A stretch of DNA of 64,000 nucleotides from G963665005 sp963665005 (lineage in GTDB: Bacteria; Bacillota; Clostridia; Christensenellales; SZUA-584), in the NCBI GenBank assembly GCA_963665005.2, contig CAXXTQ010000001.1, positions 2,852,001-2,916,000 on the forward strand, read 5' to 3'. The notes under the pieces are model-generated. The model searched no databases, was not told the DNA's origin, and worked only from the letters and a program-made list of their open reading frames with translations. Positions 26,727 to 35,750 of this stretch are shown in pieces. The translations under genes were made by a program, and so were the position numbers. Within the stretch, counting starts at the first letter, position 1. Each line of letters opens with the position of its first letter.

Positions 26727-28091
26727 TTATTCGTCTGCATTCCAGCCCATGATAGGGTATCCATCGTCGGCAGTCATCACAACCAGCTCTGCGGGCCAGC
26801 AATACCGCCAGGCACCGTCCACGATCTGTGTCACGCAGGAGAAACTCCAGCATTGGCCGTTCTCGTCGAAGTTGATTTCGAAATACGGCATACCCCACAG
26901 CGCCTTATCGTTCTCTGTGTCCGAAATGTCCGTCGCGTCAAACGCTGCGCAGAGAGAATCACAGTCCAATCCAGCGGTGCGCTCCAGCACATCGGCAAGT
27001 ACATACCCGTTTGAATAAGACATTGAAGCGCCAAGCGGACAAATGTAACCGGCTTCTTCCTCGCCGCCATACAGCGCGAAGTAGTTCTGGCACAGCGTGT
27101 CAAATCCGGGCCTCGACGTCCGAAGGTCAATCGTGACCGGTTTCGGAGAAAGGACATGCTCCGCGGAATCACCAAGCGTAGCCACAAACTCCGTACTCTG
27201 CTCACCGCCGCCGCCGCCGATCCACATATCCAGTGAAACGTCATACGACAACATAGTCTGAGCAAGAAGCAGCATATCCGATAGATACGAACCGCTCCAA
27301 AGGATGTCCACGTCGTTCTGTTTGATCTTGTTCACGATCGCAGACATGTCGGTGATCGTTTTGGCGTCATACATTTCATCCACAACCACATTGAGGCCAA
27401 GGTCGCCCGCAATTTCACGCCATACTTCAGCACTTGCTACATTCAGTTCAGAAGATTCGTAAACGATCGCAATGTTCTGCATTTCGTTTCCCTCGTCCAT
27501 ACAGAACTGGATGTACTCTTCAAAATAGCTCCAAACATAGCCCAAACCGACATTGATCCTGTAAATATAGCTGTAACCACTTTCTGTGATCGAGTTCGAG
27601 CTGGCCAGAAGGACAAGCATCGGGATTTCATACCGTTCGGAAACATCACAGATCGCCAGTGTCACAGAGCTGTTATACGCACCCGCCAGCATACTGACAC
27701 CTTCGTCGGTGATCAAGCGCTCAGCTTCCGTCATGCCGACCGTTGCATCCGCTTCAGAATCGGCATAGATTACCTCGATCTGTGCTCCGTCGAGGTTCGC
27801 GATGCCGCCGGCCTCGTTAATCTCCTTGATCGCAAGATCAAAACCATTCCTGCACTCTTCCCCCAATGTTGCACAACTACCTGATAACGGAAGAATACAA
27901 CCGATCTTCACTGTTTCCACAGTCGCTGCCTCATCATCTCCCACATTATCTCCCACATTCTCATCCGTAGTGGTTTGGGTTTGATCATCTGCAACGGTTC
28001 CTTCTTCAGTTGCTGCAGGCTGTTCACCTGCGCAACCAATCACTGTGAAAGCCAAAAGAAGCACCAGAATTAATACGAAAAGTCTTTTCAT
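26727..28091 (-). CDS. ABC transporter substrate-binding lipoprotein (LivK-like)
   Basis: 454 residues. The signal peptide ends in the lipobox VIGC (Cys about 20), then an acidic Thr/Asp/Glu-rich linker of about 35 residues, then a type I periplasmic-binding fold with VKIGCILPLSGSCATLGEECRNGF, the standard opening of Peripla_BP_6 proteins. It captures the ligand for livHMGF. The ligand could be an amino acid, a peptide or an amide. ATG follows AGGAGGGGAAAAA. First gene of its operon, after the M24 gene. Confidence 0.9.
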   Translation of the reverse strand: MKRLFVLILVLLLAFTVIGCAGEQPAATEEGTVADDQTQTTTDENVGDNVGDDEAATVETVKIGCILPLSGSCATLGEECRNGFDLAIKEINEAGGIANLDGAQIEVIYADSEADATVGMTEAERLITDEGVSMLAGAYNSSVTLAICDVSERYEIPMLVLLASSNSITESGYSYIYRINVGLGYVWSYFEEYIQFCMDEGNEMQNIAIVYESSELNVASAEVWREIAGDLGLNVVVDEMYDAKTITDMSAIVNKIKQNDVDILWSGSYLSDMLLLAQTMLSYDVSLDMWIGGGGGEQSTEFVATLGDSAEHVLSPKPVTIDLRTSRPGFDTLCQNYFALYGGEEEAGYICPLGASMSYSNGYVLADVLERTAGLDCDSLCAAFDATDISDTENDKALWGMPYFEINFDENGQCWSFSCVTQIVDGAWRYCWPAELVVMTADDGYPIMGWNADE

Positions 28092-28162
28092 TTTTTCCCC
28101 TCCTATATTTAGTTATGACCCAATGTGTGTGAGCCAAAATTGTTCCGATCCATTTGTGCTCG

Positions 28163-29428
28163 CTATGCCAGCGATCCCGATCTGACTGGCATTTCTTTTG
28201 TTAATACCTCATAACCGTCCTGGGTAATCAGAACCATTTCTGCAGTCCGAAGACCCATCGATTGCCCTGTCAAATAAATACCGGGTTCCACATGCAAAAC
28301 CATGCCCGGTTTCAGTACCGTATCATCCTTGGGGCTCAATATCGGTATCTCGGAAAGCGACAGACCCGTTGCGTGCCCCATGATTCCCTGGATCTTATAG
28401 TTGGTAAAACCCTGCCGGTCAAGCTCGGGAACAATGTAGTCGTAATATACAGGTTTATACATATCTTTGATCCGCAGGCCCGGTTCAAGCATATTCAGCG
28501 CTTTACGGAGTCCGTTGAGTTCGATATCCGCAAGACGCTTCTGTTTGTCGCTTGCCGGGCCGCACACAAACGGCCTGTCGATCCCTGTCGTATAGTTCTG
28601 ATAATAGGAAAACACGGTGACCAGCATCATATCGCCGTTACGGATAACGCGGTGCTTTGCTTGGGGCGCCGCCAGCGAGACTTCCGAGTTTGGTCCACTG
28701 AGCACGCAGAGGCTCGGCGCGGAAGTTGCACCCCTCTTGCGCAGTTGATACCGGATCGCTTCAGCGATCTGCCACTCTTCCACACCGTCTTGGATCATAT
28801 CGATGCAGGCCAGATACGAATCTGTTTGGATATCAATCGAATGCTGCATGATCTTGATTTCCGCCGGGCTTTTTATCATCCTCAAGTCCCTGATATATTC
28901 GTCAAAAACAACAGCCCTGGCTTTTTTCGGAACATGTTGCTCAAACGTACGATAATGATTGACAGCGAATCCATCTGCAACCAAGCCGTATTTGCCGGTG
29001 ATATTTTTTTCCTGCATCACCTGCCCCACAACTTCCCAAATATCGTTCCCTGACCGGATGTCTTCGATCCAGCTGACTTTCCGTGCAATATCGATCCAAT
29101 AATTCCTATCCAATATCAGCGTCGGCGCATCGCCATTCGTGCTCACCACGAAAGCGCCATACCAGCCGCAGCTGCCAAAACCGCCCGCATAAGGCGCCAT
29201 GTCCGCGCCGATCAAGCAGTAGTTTGAAACATAAGTTAAATTTTCGGGCGCTGCACTGCTGCCGAGTATCACAATGCCGTTCAGATTAAGTTCTCTTGCT
29301 TTTTCCGTCAAAGCGGCTGCTCTCTGTTCAAACTCCTCATGCCCAATGTGATACTTCTCTTCCATCACAATTCCACTCATTCCTAATTCGTATAACAAAT
29401 GCCGCGCTTCGTCATACACTCCTTTCAT
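28163..29428 (-). CDS. M24-fold aminopeptidase/creatinase-like protein
   Basis: Up to 421 residues. It has a creatinase-type N-terminal domain and a C-terminal pita-bread domain. Conserved points: GIDRPFVCG (second Asp), GIMGHATGLSL (His), LHVEPGIYL (Glu) and AEMVLITQDGYE (last Glu). The first metal-binding Asp, expected just before the Asp of GIDRPF, is replaced in VTVFSYYQNYTTGID, so it may be a metal-free, creatinase-like amidinohydrolase or an altered Xaa-Pro peptidase. No ribosome site precedes ATG 29428; ATG 29365 (MEEKYHIG) is a plausible true start. Confidence 0.8.
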   Translation of the reverse strand: MKGVYDEARHLLYELGMSGIVMEEKYHIGHEEFEQRAAALTEKARELNLNGIVILGSSAAPENLTYVSNYCLIGADMAPYAGGFGSCGWYGAFVVSTNGDAPTLILDRNYWIDIARKVSWIEDIRSGNDIWEVVGQVMQEKNITGKYGLVADGFAVNHYRTFEQHVPKKARAVVFDEYIRDLRMIKSPAEIKIMQHSIDIQTDSYLACIDMIQDGVEEWQIAEAIRYQLRKRGATSAPSLCVLSGPNSEVSLAAPQAKHRVIRNGDMMLVTVFSYYQNYTTGIDRPFVCGPASDKQKRLADIELNGLRKALNMLEPGLRIKDMYKPVYYDYIVPELDRQGFTNYKIQGIMGHATGLSLSEIPILSPKDDTVLKPGMVLHVEPGIYLTGQSMGLRTAEMVLITQDGYEVLTKEMPVRSGSLA

Positions 29429-29733
29429 CTTATTAATGGCCGTCTCAAAAACAGTCGTAAAGATATCCTAAAAGCGATCAGGATTTCATTCGCTTATCGG
29501 CAGATAATATTTAAATGCTATTGCTTTTTTCAGAATCATAATATAGACTAGTTATCGGGTCGCACTCCCCGGTTCATCAGCTTTATGCTATGCGTATTAT
29601 ATCACAAACATTCAAAAGCAGATATGTCTGCAAACGATGAATATTTATGTGGGTCTTCCACAATTGGAGTGTCTTTCGGTATGCAGTTTATATTGATCCA
29701 AATAATTTCCTCGCATAAAGGAGTAAAGCATCC
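29429..29733. other. Divergent intergenic region, regulatory
   Basis: 305 bases between the divergent M24 and PucR-type genes. No ORF or clear RNA is seen. It presumably holds both promoters and the regulator's operator; TTGGAG, 17 bases, TTTATA upstream of the regulator is a weak promoter candidate. Confidence 0.4.
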
Positions 29734-30930
29734 ATGAGTTTTAGGTGCCAGGATATCTTAAGCATCCCCACGATCGAAACCACATTACTGGGTGGCAGCG
29801 CAGGTATGGATAACGTTGTTCGCTGGGTTTATGTCGCCGAAGCAATGGAAACGATCCACGACACGCTCGACTGGCTGATCGGAGATGAACTCATCATCAT
29901 CACGGGAAGCAACATCGAAAACAATCAAACAAACGAGATCGAGAAATTCATCCGGGAATGCAGTGGTAAAAAAATTGCCGGGGTCGTGATCAATATCGGC
30001 AAATACATCCCGGAAGTCCCGAACGAAGTAATCCAGTTCGCCAACGAACTCAAGCTGCCGTTGTTCCAGGTCCCCTGGGAAACACGCCTCGTCGAATTCA
30101 CCAAAGACATCTGCGCATCGATTATTAACAAATCGCTGCAGGATGAATCAAATAGCAATCTGTTAGACAGTCTTCTCTTTGGCGACATCTCCACTTATGA
30201 CAACCTTCCGTTCAGGTTTTCACAATACGGCTTTTATCTCTCAGATATGTTTTTGGTGGGGATCCTGAACCTCGATTTTTCAAATCTAACCGACAGTGAC
30301 AGTTACATCCGTATCAAATCCTACCTTTCGGATATGCTCAATTCAGAATTCAAAAAGAAGAATATTCCGATACTGGTTACGGCCAGAGGGGATTCAACCA
30401 TATTCCTGATGAAGCGGGATGCGCATTTAAAAAATATACTAGTAAATATCACATCGATCATGCACAACCGTTTCCCGGAACTTAGAATAAAGGGTGGTAT
30501 TGGTAAGGATTACAGCGGTATCGACAGCGTCAAGAAAAGCTATCATACCGCCCAACAGGCGCTTCATGTACTTCAGATAAAAAACAATGATTCTTCCATC
30601 ATGTTTTTCGACGATATCGGTGTTTATTCCCTGCTCCTTTCAATAAAAAACACATCCCTGCTGCAAGACTACTACGATCATCTCTTCCACCAGCTGATCG
30701 ACTATGATAAAAGTAATCATTCCATTTTAATGCAAACGCTCGAAGCATACCTTAACCACGACGCGAAAATGTCCGTTACGGCAAAGGAGCTTTTCATCCA
30801 TGAAAACACCTTAAAATATCGGTTGGAGAAGATTCGGAATCTCATGGATAGCGATATATACAAGTTGGACGAGCATATACGAATGAAAATTGGTTTTATG
30901 ATCGGTAACATTTTAGATTCCTCTTCCTAA
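29734..30930 (+). CDS. PucR-family transcriptional regulator
   Basis: 398 residues. The N-terminal PucR ligand domain (DILSIPTIETTLLGGSAGMDNVVRWVYVAE) is followed by a GGDEF-like middle part (LRIKGGIGKDYSGIDSVKKSYHTAQQAL) and the C-terminal CdaR-type helix-turn-helix (TAKELFIHENTLKYRLEKIRNLM). Family members sense purine catabolites, amino acids or diacids. It is divergent from the M24-ABC cluster, which it probably controls. AAAGGAGT precedes ATG. Confidence 0.9.
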   Translation: MSFRCQDILSIPTIETTLLGGSAGMDNVVRWVYVAEAMETIHDTLDWLIGDELIIITGSNIENNQTNEIEKFIRECSGKKIAGVVINIGKYIPEVPNEVIQFANELKLPLFQVPWETRLVEFTKDICASIINKSLQDESNSNLLDSLLFGDISTYDNLPFRFSQYGFYLSDMFLVGILNLDFSNLTDSDSYIRIKSYLSDMLNSEFKKKNIPILVTARGDSTIFLMKRDAHLKNILVNITSIMHNRFPELRIKGGIGKDYSGIDSVKKSYHTAQQALHVLQIKNNDSSIMFFDDIGVYSLLLSIKNTSLLQDYYDHLFHQLIDYDKSNHSILMQTLEAYLNHDAKMSVTAKELFIHENTLKYRLEKIRNLMDSDIYKLDEHIRMKIGFMIGNILDSSS

Positions 30931-31044
30931 AGCATTTCGCATTAATTCCCAAATTTCTTACCTTACCTGGCCTTACCCCAATCTTGTGTCCAGTTTTTAT
31001 GTTAGTATTACGGACTATTGAGGGTCCCCCGAAAACTAGTCAGA

Positions 31045-31911
31045 TCATAATGTTAGTAATTCGGCTTCCGCTGGCAGTAAATGGATGCCAGATTCCATCT
31101 CCATAGCGTAATCTCTTGGAGTTAAGTTCCCTAGGGAACTGTGCGGTCGAAACTCGTTGTAATCCGTTCTCCATGTCTCCAGTTTACTTCTTGCATCTTC
31201 AATTGACAAGAACCAATTTATATTTAAACACTCATCTCTAAGACTACCATTAAACGACTCGATAAAGGCATTATCGGTGGGTTTCCCGGGTCTAGAGAAA
31301 TCAAGCTTAATGTTAGCGGAATACGCCCATGCATCCAGTATTTTTGATATAAACTCCGGACCATTATCAACTCGGATTCTTTCTGGAGCTCCTCTGCTGC
31401 AACAAATCGTTTCTAAAGCTTTGACAACTTTCTCGCCGTTAATTCTTTGGTCTGCGTAAATTGCTAAGCATTCTCTACTAAATACATCGATAATGGTTAA
31501 CGCTCTAAATCGTTTACTATTAAACAAGCAATCTGATACGAAATCCATTGCCCAACACTGGTTGATTTGTCTCACGTCTTCTCTTGGAATCCTAGTGCCG
31601 CTAATGCGCTTTCTCTTGGTTTTACTGCGCAAATTCAGCCCTTCTTCACGATAAAGCCGATAAACCCGCTTATGATTGATCTTCCAACCTTCTCGTCTTA
31701 GCAAGATGTGTATGCGCTTATACCCATACCTGATCCGTGCAGTAGCTATATCTTTTATTCGCATCCTTAGTAATGCTTGATTATCTGCCTTGCTTTTATA
31801 GCGGAATGTCGATCTATACATCTGTACCGCTTTGCATCCGCGACACTCGCTAATTGCATATTGCGCCTGAAGCCATCTGACTGCTTCTCTCTTAACTTCA
31901 GGCTTTAGAGC
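31045..31911 (-). CDS. IS3 transposase OrfB (DDE integrase), read by -1 frameshift
   Basis: The rve/DDE domain is complete: NQCWAMDFVSD (first Asp), VDNGPEF (second Asp) and FIESFNGSLRDECLN (Glu). Upstream of the first ATG (31821) the frame stays open through REAVRWLQAQYAISECRGC, the usual HTH_21 region, back to the A-AAA-AAG slippery heptamer at 31911-31917. So the active product is an OrfAB fusion of about 375 residues. Confidence 0.92.
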   Translation of the reverse strand, partial: ALKPEVKREAVRWLQAQYAISECRGCKAVQMYRSTFRYKSKADNQALLRMRIKDIATARIRYGYKRIHILLRREGWKINHKRVYRLYREEGLNLRSKTKRKRISGTRIPREDVRQINQCWAMDFVSDCLFNSKRFRALTIIDVFSRECLAIYADQRINGEKVVKALETICCSRGAPERIRVDNGPEFISKILDAWAYSANIKLDFSRPGKPTDNAFIESFNGSLRDECLNINWFLSIEDARSKLETWRTDYNEFRPHSSLGNLTPRDYAMEMESGIHLLPAEAELLTL

Positions 31912-32171
31912 TTTTTTGATAGTACATCCTGCAACATTTGTTTATCAAGACTTAAATCTGCAACCAATTTTTTCAGTTGTCTGTTTTCCTCTTCAAGCTG
32001 TTTCAGTTTTCGCAAATCGCTTGGCATCATTCCGCCATATTTCTGTTTCCACCGATAAAAGGTTTGCTCTGTTATACCCATCTTTCGCACTACTTCTTTC
32101 ACTGGCGTTCCTGTCTCAGCTTGCTTCAATGCAAAGGCTATTTGCTCTTCCGTAAACTTACTGGTCTTCAT
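31905..32171 (-). CDS. IS3 transposase OrfA (HTH)
   Basis: 88 residues. TKFTEEQIAFALKQAETG-type HTH_Tnp_1 domain followed by a leucine-rich coiled coil (LKQLEEENRQLKKLVADLSL) that oligomerises. It ends just after A-AAA-AAG, where ribosomes can slip into orfB. Confidence 0.92.
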   Translation of the reverse strand: MKTSKFTEEQIAFALKQAETGTPVKEVVRKMGITEQTFYRWKQKYGGMMPSDLRKLKQLEEENRQLKKLVADLSLDKQMLQDVLSKKL

Positions 32172-32283
32172 TTTTTTATCCTCCCTTTGTTAGCTTATTA
32201 TATTTCCAAAACTAACATTTTGCATAGACCAGTTTTTTGGGAGAACGTCACTATCCCCGATTTATTGGACACGTAGAGTAGAT

Positions 32284-32352
32284 TCATGAGTTAAAATGCA
32301 GTTTTTCGAACTCTATCGGCGATTTATACCCTAATGCGGAATGTAAACGCTT
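32284..32352 (-). pseudogene. C-terminal remnant of another IS3 OrfB
   Basis: On the minus strand 22 codons read KRLHSALGYKSPIEFEK and so on to TGA. This is the standard end of an IS3-type transposase, cut off on its upstream side. GTGTCC-type end sequence follows the stop, and a similar GTGTCCAG lies at 30986 beyond the intact IS, so an older IS stood here before. Confidence 0.8.
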
Positions 32353-32408
32353 CTTTTGTTTTTAGTTTTTTCAAGAATTGTTTACGTATTCTCATGCGCT
32401 TCACCTTT

Positions 32409-32717
32409 TTATATAGTTTTGACAAACTCGCGGAGGCTGTCTTTTGTCAACATGGGCAGCCTTTTTTTGACGGCTGGTAATGGTTCGAATTTTTTATGCG
32501 GCTCAATCTGATACCAATAAGCCGTCGATGCAAAATCAGATCTGTGACAGTTTGCATGTCCGTGTTCAATTGAAAACTTGATATCTTTTTTAAATGATAT
32601 TGGGTCTAATAAATGAAACCGGTAAAATGTCCATTTGCCTGAATACCAAAGATCCGGCTCACAACTGTCGTGTAATAAAATAAAATGAAGAACCCTAAAC
32701 ATGTTAAAGTTATCCAT
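32409..32717 (-). pseudogene. Remnant of a GH172 (DUF2961) glycoside hydrolase
   Basis: 102 residues whose middle, YRFHLLDPISFKKDIKFSIE and DFASTAYWYQIEPHKKF, matches the C-terminal jelly-roll part of DUF2961/GH172 enzymes (fructofuranosidase and difructose-anhydride type). Full enzymes have about 350 residues or more. The catalytic N-terminal part is missing, probably lost in IS rearrangements to its right-hand neighbour. It adjoins an AraC regulator gene on the same strand. Confidence 0.7.
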
Positions 32718-32745
32718 TGCATTATCCTTTTTCGTTTTAACTCGT

Positions 32746-33573
32746 TTAAAGATAGTATTCGGGTGGAATATCCGGCTCTACGTTTTCACTAATTGACCCT
32801 AAATATGTCGACGGGCTAACACATGTGTGTTTTTTGAATACCTTTGCAAAGTAATTTGCACATGAATATCCGCAGAGCTTAGCCACCATATCCACATTAA
32901 ACTCTCCGGAAGACAGCAACTCTTTTGCTTTGTTAATCCTATATTTTTCTAAATATTGTCCCGGCGTTACTTTCAAATTCTCTTTAAAAATTCTTATCAG
33001 ATAGCTTTTATTTACACCCGCCTTATCGGCTAAATCTTCAACTCCAAAAATGTAGGCATATTCATGTTCAATAATTTTTATAGTATCTTTTATCAGTCTT
33101 GGCATATATTTTGTTTTTGTTTGATATGTCCAAAGGTCAAGTAGTATTGAGAATCCAATTTTCCCGGCTGAAACAGGCTCTATACTTTTATCATACTTTA
33201 ATTTTGCTTCCAGTTCAGCAATACTCTTGTTTATTCTATCATTTAAATTTAAAAATATGATTTTATTGATCATATCATTTTGAATATAGCGTTCAACCAA
33301 AGTGCCTTTTAAATTAATAAATACCCCTTCTCCTCTTACTATAGTAAGCTGCCGTATATAATTTAATGAATAAATAATCATTTGACTATCAAAAAGATTA
33401 ACTGTTTCATCATCTATTTTAAGCCTGGTATGATTGGATCTTGAAACAATAAGAACAAACGACGGCGCGATTTCTAACAAGCTGCTTATATTTATGTTTT
33501 CGGATAAATACCCTGCTTTTATTATCCGAATATCTTCCACAATTTTTTTTAATTTACTTGCCTGTTTAGTCAA
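32746..33573 (-). CDS. AraC-family transcriptional regulator
   Basis: 275 residues, TTG start with GGAG nearby. The N-terminal half is a sensor region without a recognisable motif. The C-terminal half has two helix-turn-helix units: FGVEDLADKAGVNKSYLIRIFKE and FNVDMVAKLCGYSCANYFAKVFKKHTCVSPSTY. It is divergent from the MsmK-like ATPase gene and upstream of the GH172 remnant, pointing to a degraded sugar-utilisation locus. Confidence 0.88.
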   Translation of the reverse strand: MTKQASKLKKIVEDIRIIKAGYLSENINISSLLEIAPSFVLIVSRSNHTRLKIDDETVNLFDSQMIIYSLNYIRQLTIVRGEGVFINLKGTLVERYIQNDMINKIIFLNLNDRINKSIAELEAKLKYDKSIEPVSAGKIGFSILLDLWTYQTKTKYMPRLIKDTIKIIEHEYAYIFGVEDLADKAGVNKSYLIRIFKENLKVTPGQYLEKYRINKAKELLSSGEFNVDMVAKLCGYSCANYFAKVFKKHTCVSPSTYLGSISENVEPDIPPEYYL

Positions 33574-33702
33574 TATATTACTCCATTTAAATATATATTA
33601 CTGCAATTCTCTGTTTTGTAAGTGATATAATACTCATTGTATGGATTATATCACATATTTTGTAACTGCAAAATATCAATATTTTATCTAAGGAGATTAA
33701 AC

Positions 33703-34809
33703 ATGGCTAGTATATCACTTAATAACATTAAAAAAGTATATCCGGGAAAAGAAGCGGTTGTTGCTGTACAAGACTTTAATTTAGAAATTGCGGATAAAGA
33801 GTTTGTAGTTCTCGTCGGTCCTTCAGGGTGCGGCAAATCAACTACTTTACGAATGATCGCCGGGCTTGAAGATATTACCGAAGGTGAAATAAAGATAGGC
33901 AATAATATTGTTAATGATGTTGCGCCAAAAGATAGAGATATTGCTATGGTATTCCAAAACTATGCGCTTTATCCGCATATGACAGTTTATGAAAATATGG
34001 CGTTTGCGCTAAAGCTTAGAAAAGCACCAAAAGCGAAGATAAAATCGCGTGTGTATGAAGCAGCGAAAATCCTTGAAATAGAGAATTTATTAAACCGTAA
34101 ACCAAAGGCTTTATCAGGAGGGCAGCGCCAGCGTGTTGCTCTTGGCCGTGCTATGGTTCGCGATCCTAAAGTGTTTCTTTTAGATGAGCCTTTATCTAAC
34201 TTAGATGCCAAACTACGCACGCAGATGAGGTCTGAAATTTCTAAATTGCATTTAGAACTCGGAACAACATTCATCTATGTGACTCATGACCAAACTGAGG
34301 CTATGACAATGGGAGACCGTATCGTTGTTATGAAGGACGGGTTCATTCAACAAGTTGATTCACCTGAAAATCTGTATCAGCGCCCATCCAATTTGTTTGT
34401 AGCTGGATTTATCGGTTCACCTCAAATGAACATATTTGATGGAATATTGGGCAAAGAGGATTCGTATTATACCTTTGATCTAGCTGGAAATAAATTAATA
34501 ATTCCAAGCGAAAAAAACAAAGACGATGCTTTAGATAAGTATATTGGCAAGAAAGTGAAAATGGGAATCCGGCCTGAAGATATTTCCGAATCGGAAGCTG
34601 GTGGCTTAAATATCTATAATACTGATCTTCAATTATCTGAAATGATGGGTTCTGAAGTATTGGTGCATTTTAATTTTGCGGGGAGCAAAGTAATTGGCAA
34701 ATTTAGTCCAAACACAAAAGTTAAAGCAGGGCAAAGTGTAAACTTTACAATAGACGCTTCTAAAATACATCTTTTTGATCTCGAAACCGAGAAAGTTATC
34801 ATTAACTAA
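33703..34809 (+). CDS. Sugar ABC transporter ATPase (MsmK/UgpC family)
   Basis: 368 residues from ATG 33703 behind AAGGAGATTAAAC. Walker A GPSGCGKSTTLRMIAG, signature LSGGQRQRVALGRAMVRDP, Walker B VFLLDEPLSNLDAKLR and ITHDQ-like YVTHDQTEAMTM are followed by a C-terminal TOBE/OB regulatory domain (MGIRPEDI). Such ATPases serve several sugar importers at once. No permease or binding-protein gene is adjacent, so it probably energises transporters elsewhere. Confidence 0.92.
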   Translation: MASISLNNIKKVYPGKEAVVAVQDFNLEIADKEFVVLVGPSGCGKSTTLRMIAGLEDITEGEIKIGNNIVNDVAPKDRDIAMVFQNYALYPHMTVYENMAFALKLRKAPKAKIKSRVYEAAKILEIENLLNRKPKALSGGQRQRVALGRAMVRDPKVFLLDEPLSNLDAKLRTQMRSEISKLHLELGTTFIYVTHDQTEAMTMGDRIVVMKDGFIQQVDSPENLYQRPSNLFVAGFIGSPQMNIFDGILGKEDSYYTFDLAGNKLIIPSEKNKDDALDKYIGKKVKMGIRPEDISESEAGGLNIYNTDLQLSEMMGSEVLVHFNFAGSKVIGKFSPNTKVKAGQSVNFTIDASKIHLFDLETEKVIIN

Positions 34810-35083
34810 ATCTCTTAGATTTTTTAGTGATATAGATTAACATTTGCTCTAATCTACACCATTCCTTCAAGACGCGAATTACAGAGAAAATACAAAGTGT
34901 ACTTTCTCTTTTTCCATGCCTTTTTACAATGTTCTTTTTTATCATATTCATTTTAGAAATAAAAACTTACTGCTTTAGCTACAAGATAGAACAGCTTAAT
35001 TTGTTCTTCCCTAGCTGGCTGCACTGCTTAATTAAAATCTGCTCCTTAAGAATATCTTAGATTAATCAGTTTAAATAAAATAT

Positions 35084-35116
35084 AGAGCTGATATCTAATA
35101 AGACATCAGCTCTTTT
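35084..35116 (+). terminator. Bidirectional terminator
   Basis: AGAGCTGAT, 12-base loop, ATCAGCTCTTTT. The preceding 270 bases after the ATPase gene are AT-rich and hold no gene I can see. Confidence 0.8.
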
Positions 35117-35143
35117 ACAATTACCTCGGCTGTCCGAGGCTTT

Positions 35144-35440
35144 CTATATCATCTCCGCTTTTTTCCTTCGCTTTACTACAATCACCAGTAACACCACGCC
35201 TCCGGCCAAAATTACAGCCGCCGCTATAACAATCCAACCAAGCACTCCAAGGCCGGATGAACTCTGCGGCTCAATACCGCTGCCGTAAGCTAACACCTCG
35301 TCTATCAGTATTATCTTTACAACTGTCGTGCTCTTGCCGTCTGCGCTCGTCTGCCAGTCGATTTGTACCGTCAGGCGGTCGCTGTATGCAATGTTCTCAC
35401 CTTGTTACACTTCCAAGCTGATGCGTTCTGTCATCTTCTT
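35144..35440 (-). pseudogene. C-terminal remnant of a membrane-anchored surface protein
   Basis: On the minus strand the frame runs ITERISLEV, stop (TAA), QGENIAYSDRLTVQID, then on to a membrane helix (GWIVIAAAVILAGGVVLLVIV) and a KRRKK tail ending at TAG 35144. The homology-like flow through the stop suggests an in-frame nonsense mutation in a beta-rich surface protein. The rest of the gene is gone. Confidence 0.55.
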
Positions 35441-35587
35441 GCCCATCACCGTCAATATCGCTCGGATTGCAGTATATATATGATTATACAACGTATTACA
35501 TACCTCTTCAACAAACAATGAGCAGGCAGAATAGACAGGAGCGAAAAGTTTCAGCGAAGCGGAACAAAGATGCTCTTGCCAAATCTT

Positions 35588-35637
35588 ATGCAAAAAAAAG
35601 AAAAGGCCGGGTTTATTTAGGCCTTTTCTTTTTGCAT
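35588..35637. terminator. Strong bidirectional terminator
   Basis: ATGCAAAAA..GAAAAGGCC pairs with GGCCTTTTCTTTTTGCAT across an 11-base loop. The bases between here and 35750 hold no gene. Confidence 0.85.
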
Positions 35638-35750
35638 GAAGAAAAAATGCGAGAGGGGATGTATTACTTGTATGTTATCTTTATAAATTTTTTATGAAAT
35701 AATTTTATCTGTTATTTCAAGAACTTCTTTCCCCAAACTTTAAAGTCTCT

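Larger units (their letters stand above)
31019..32250 (-). mobile_element. IS3-family insertion sequence, complete (1,232 bp)
   Basis: Imperfect terminal inverted repeats start TGA at both ends (TGAGGGTCCCCCGAAAACT at the left, TGACGTTCTCCCAAAAAACT read inward at the right). They enclose orfA and orfB with a -1 frameshift window. It is flanked by CTAT on both sides (31015-31018, 32251-32254), a target duplication of the size expected for this family. It appears intact and potentially active. Confidence 0.9.
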
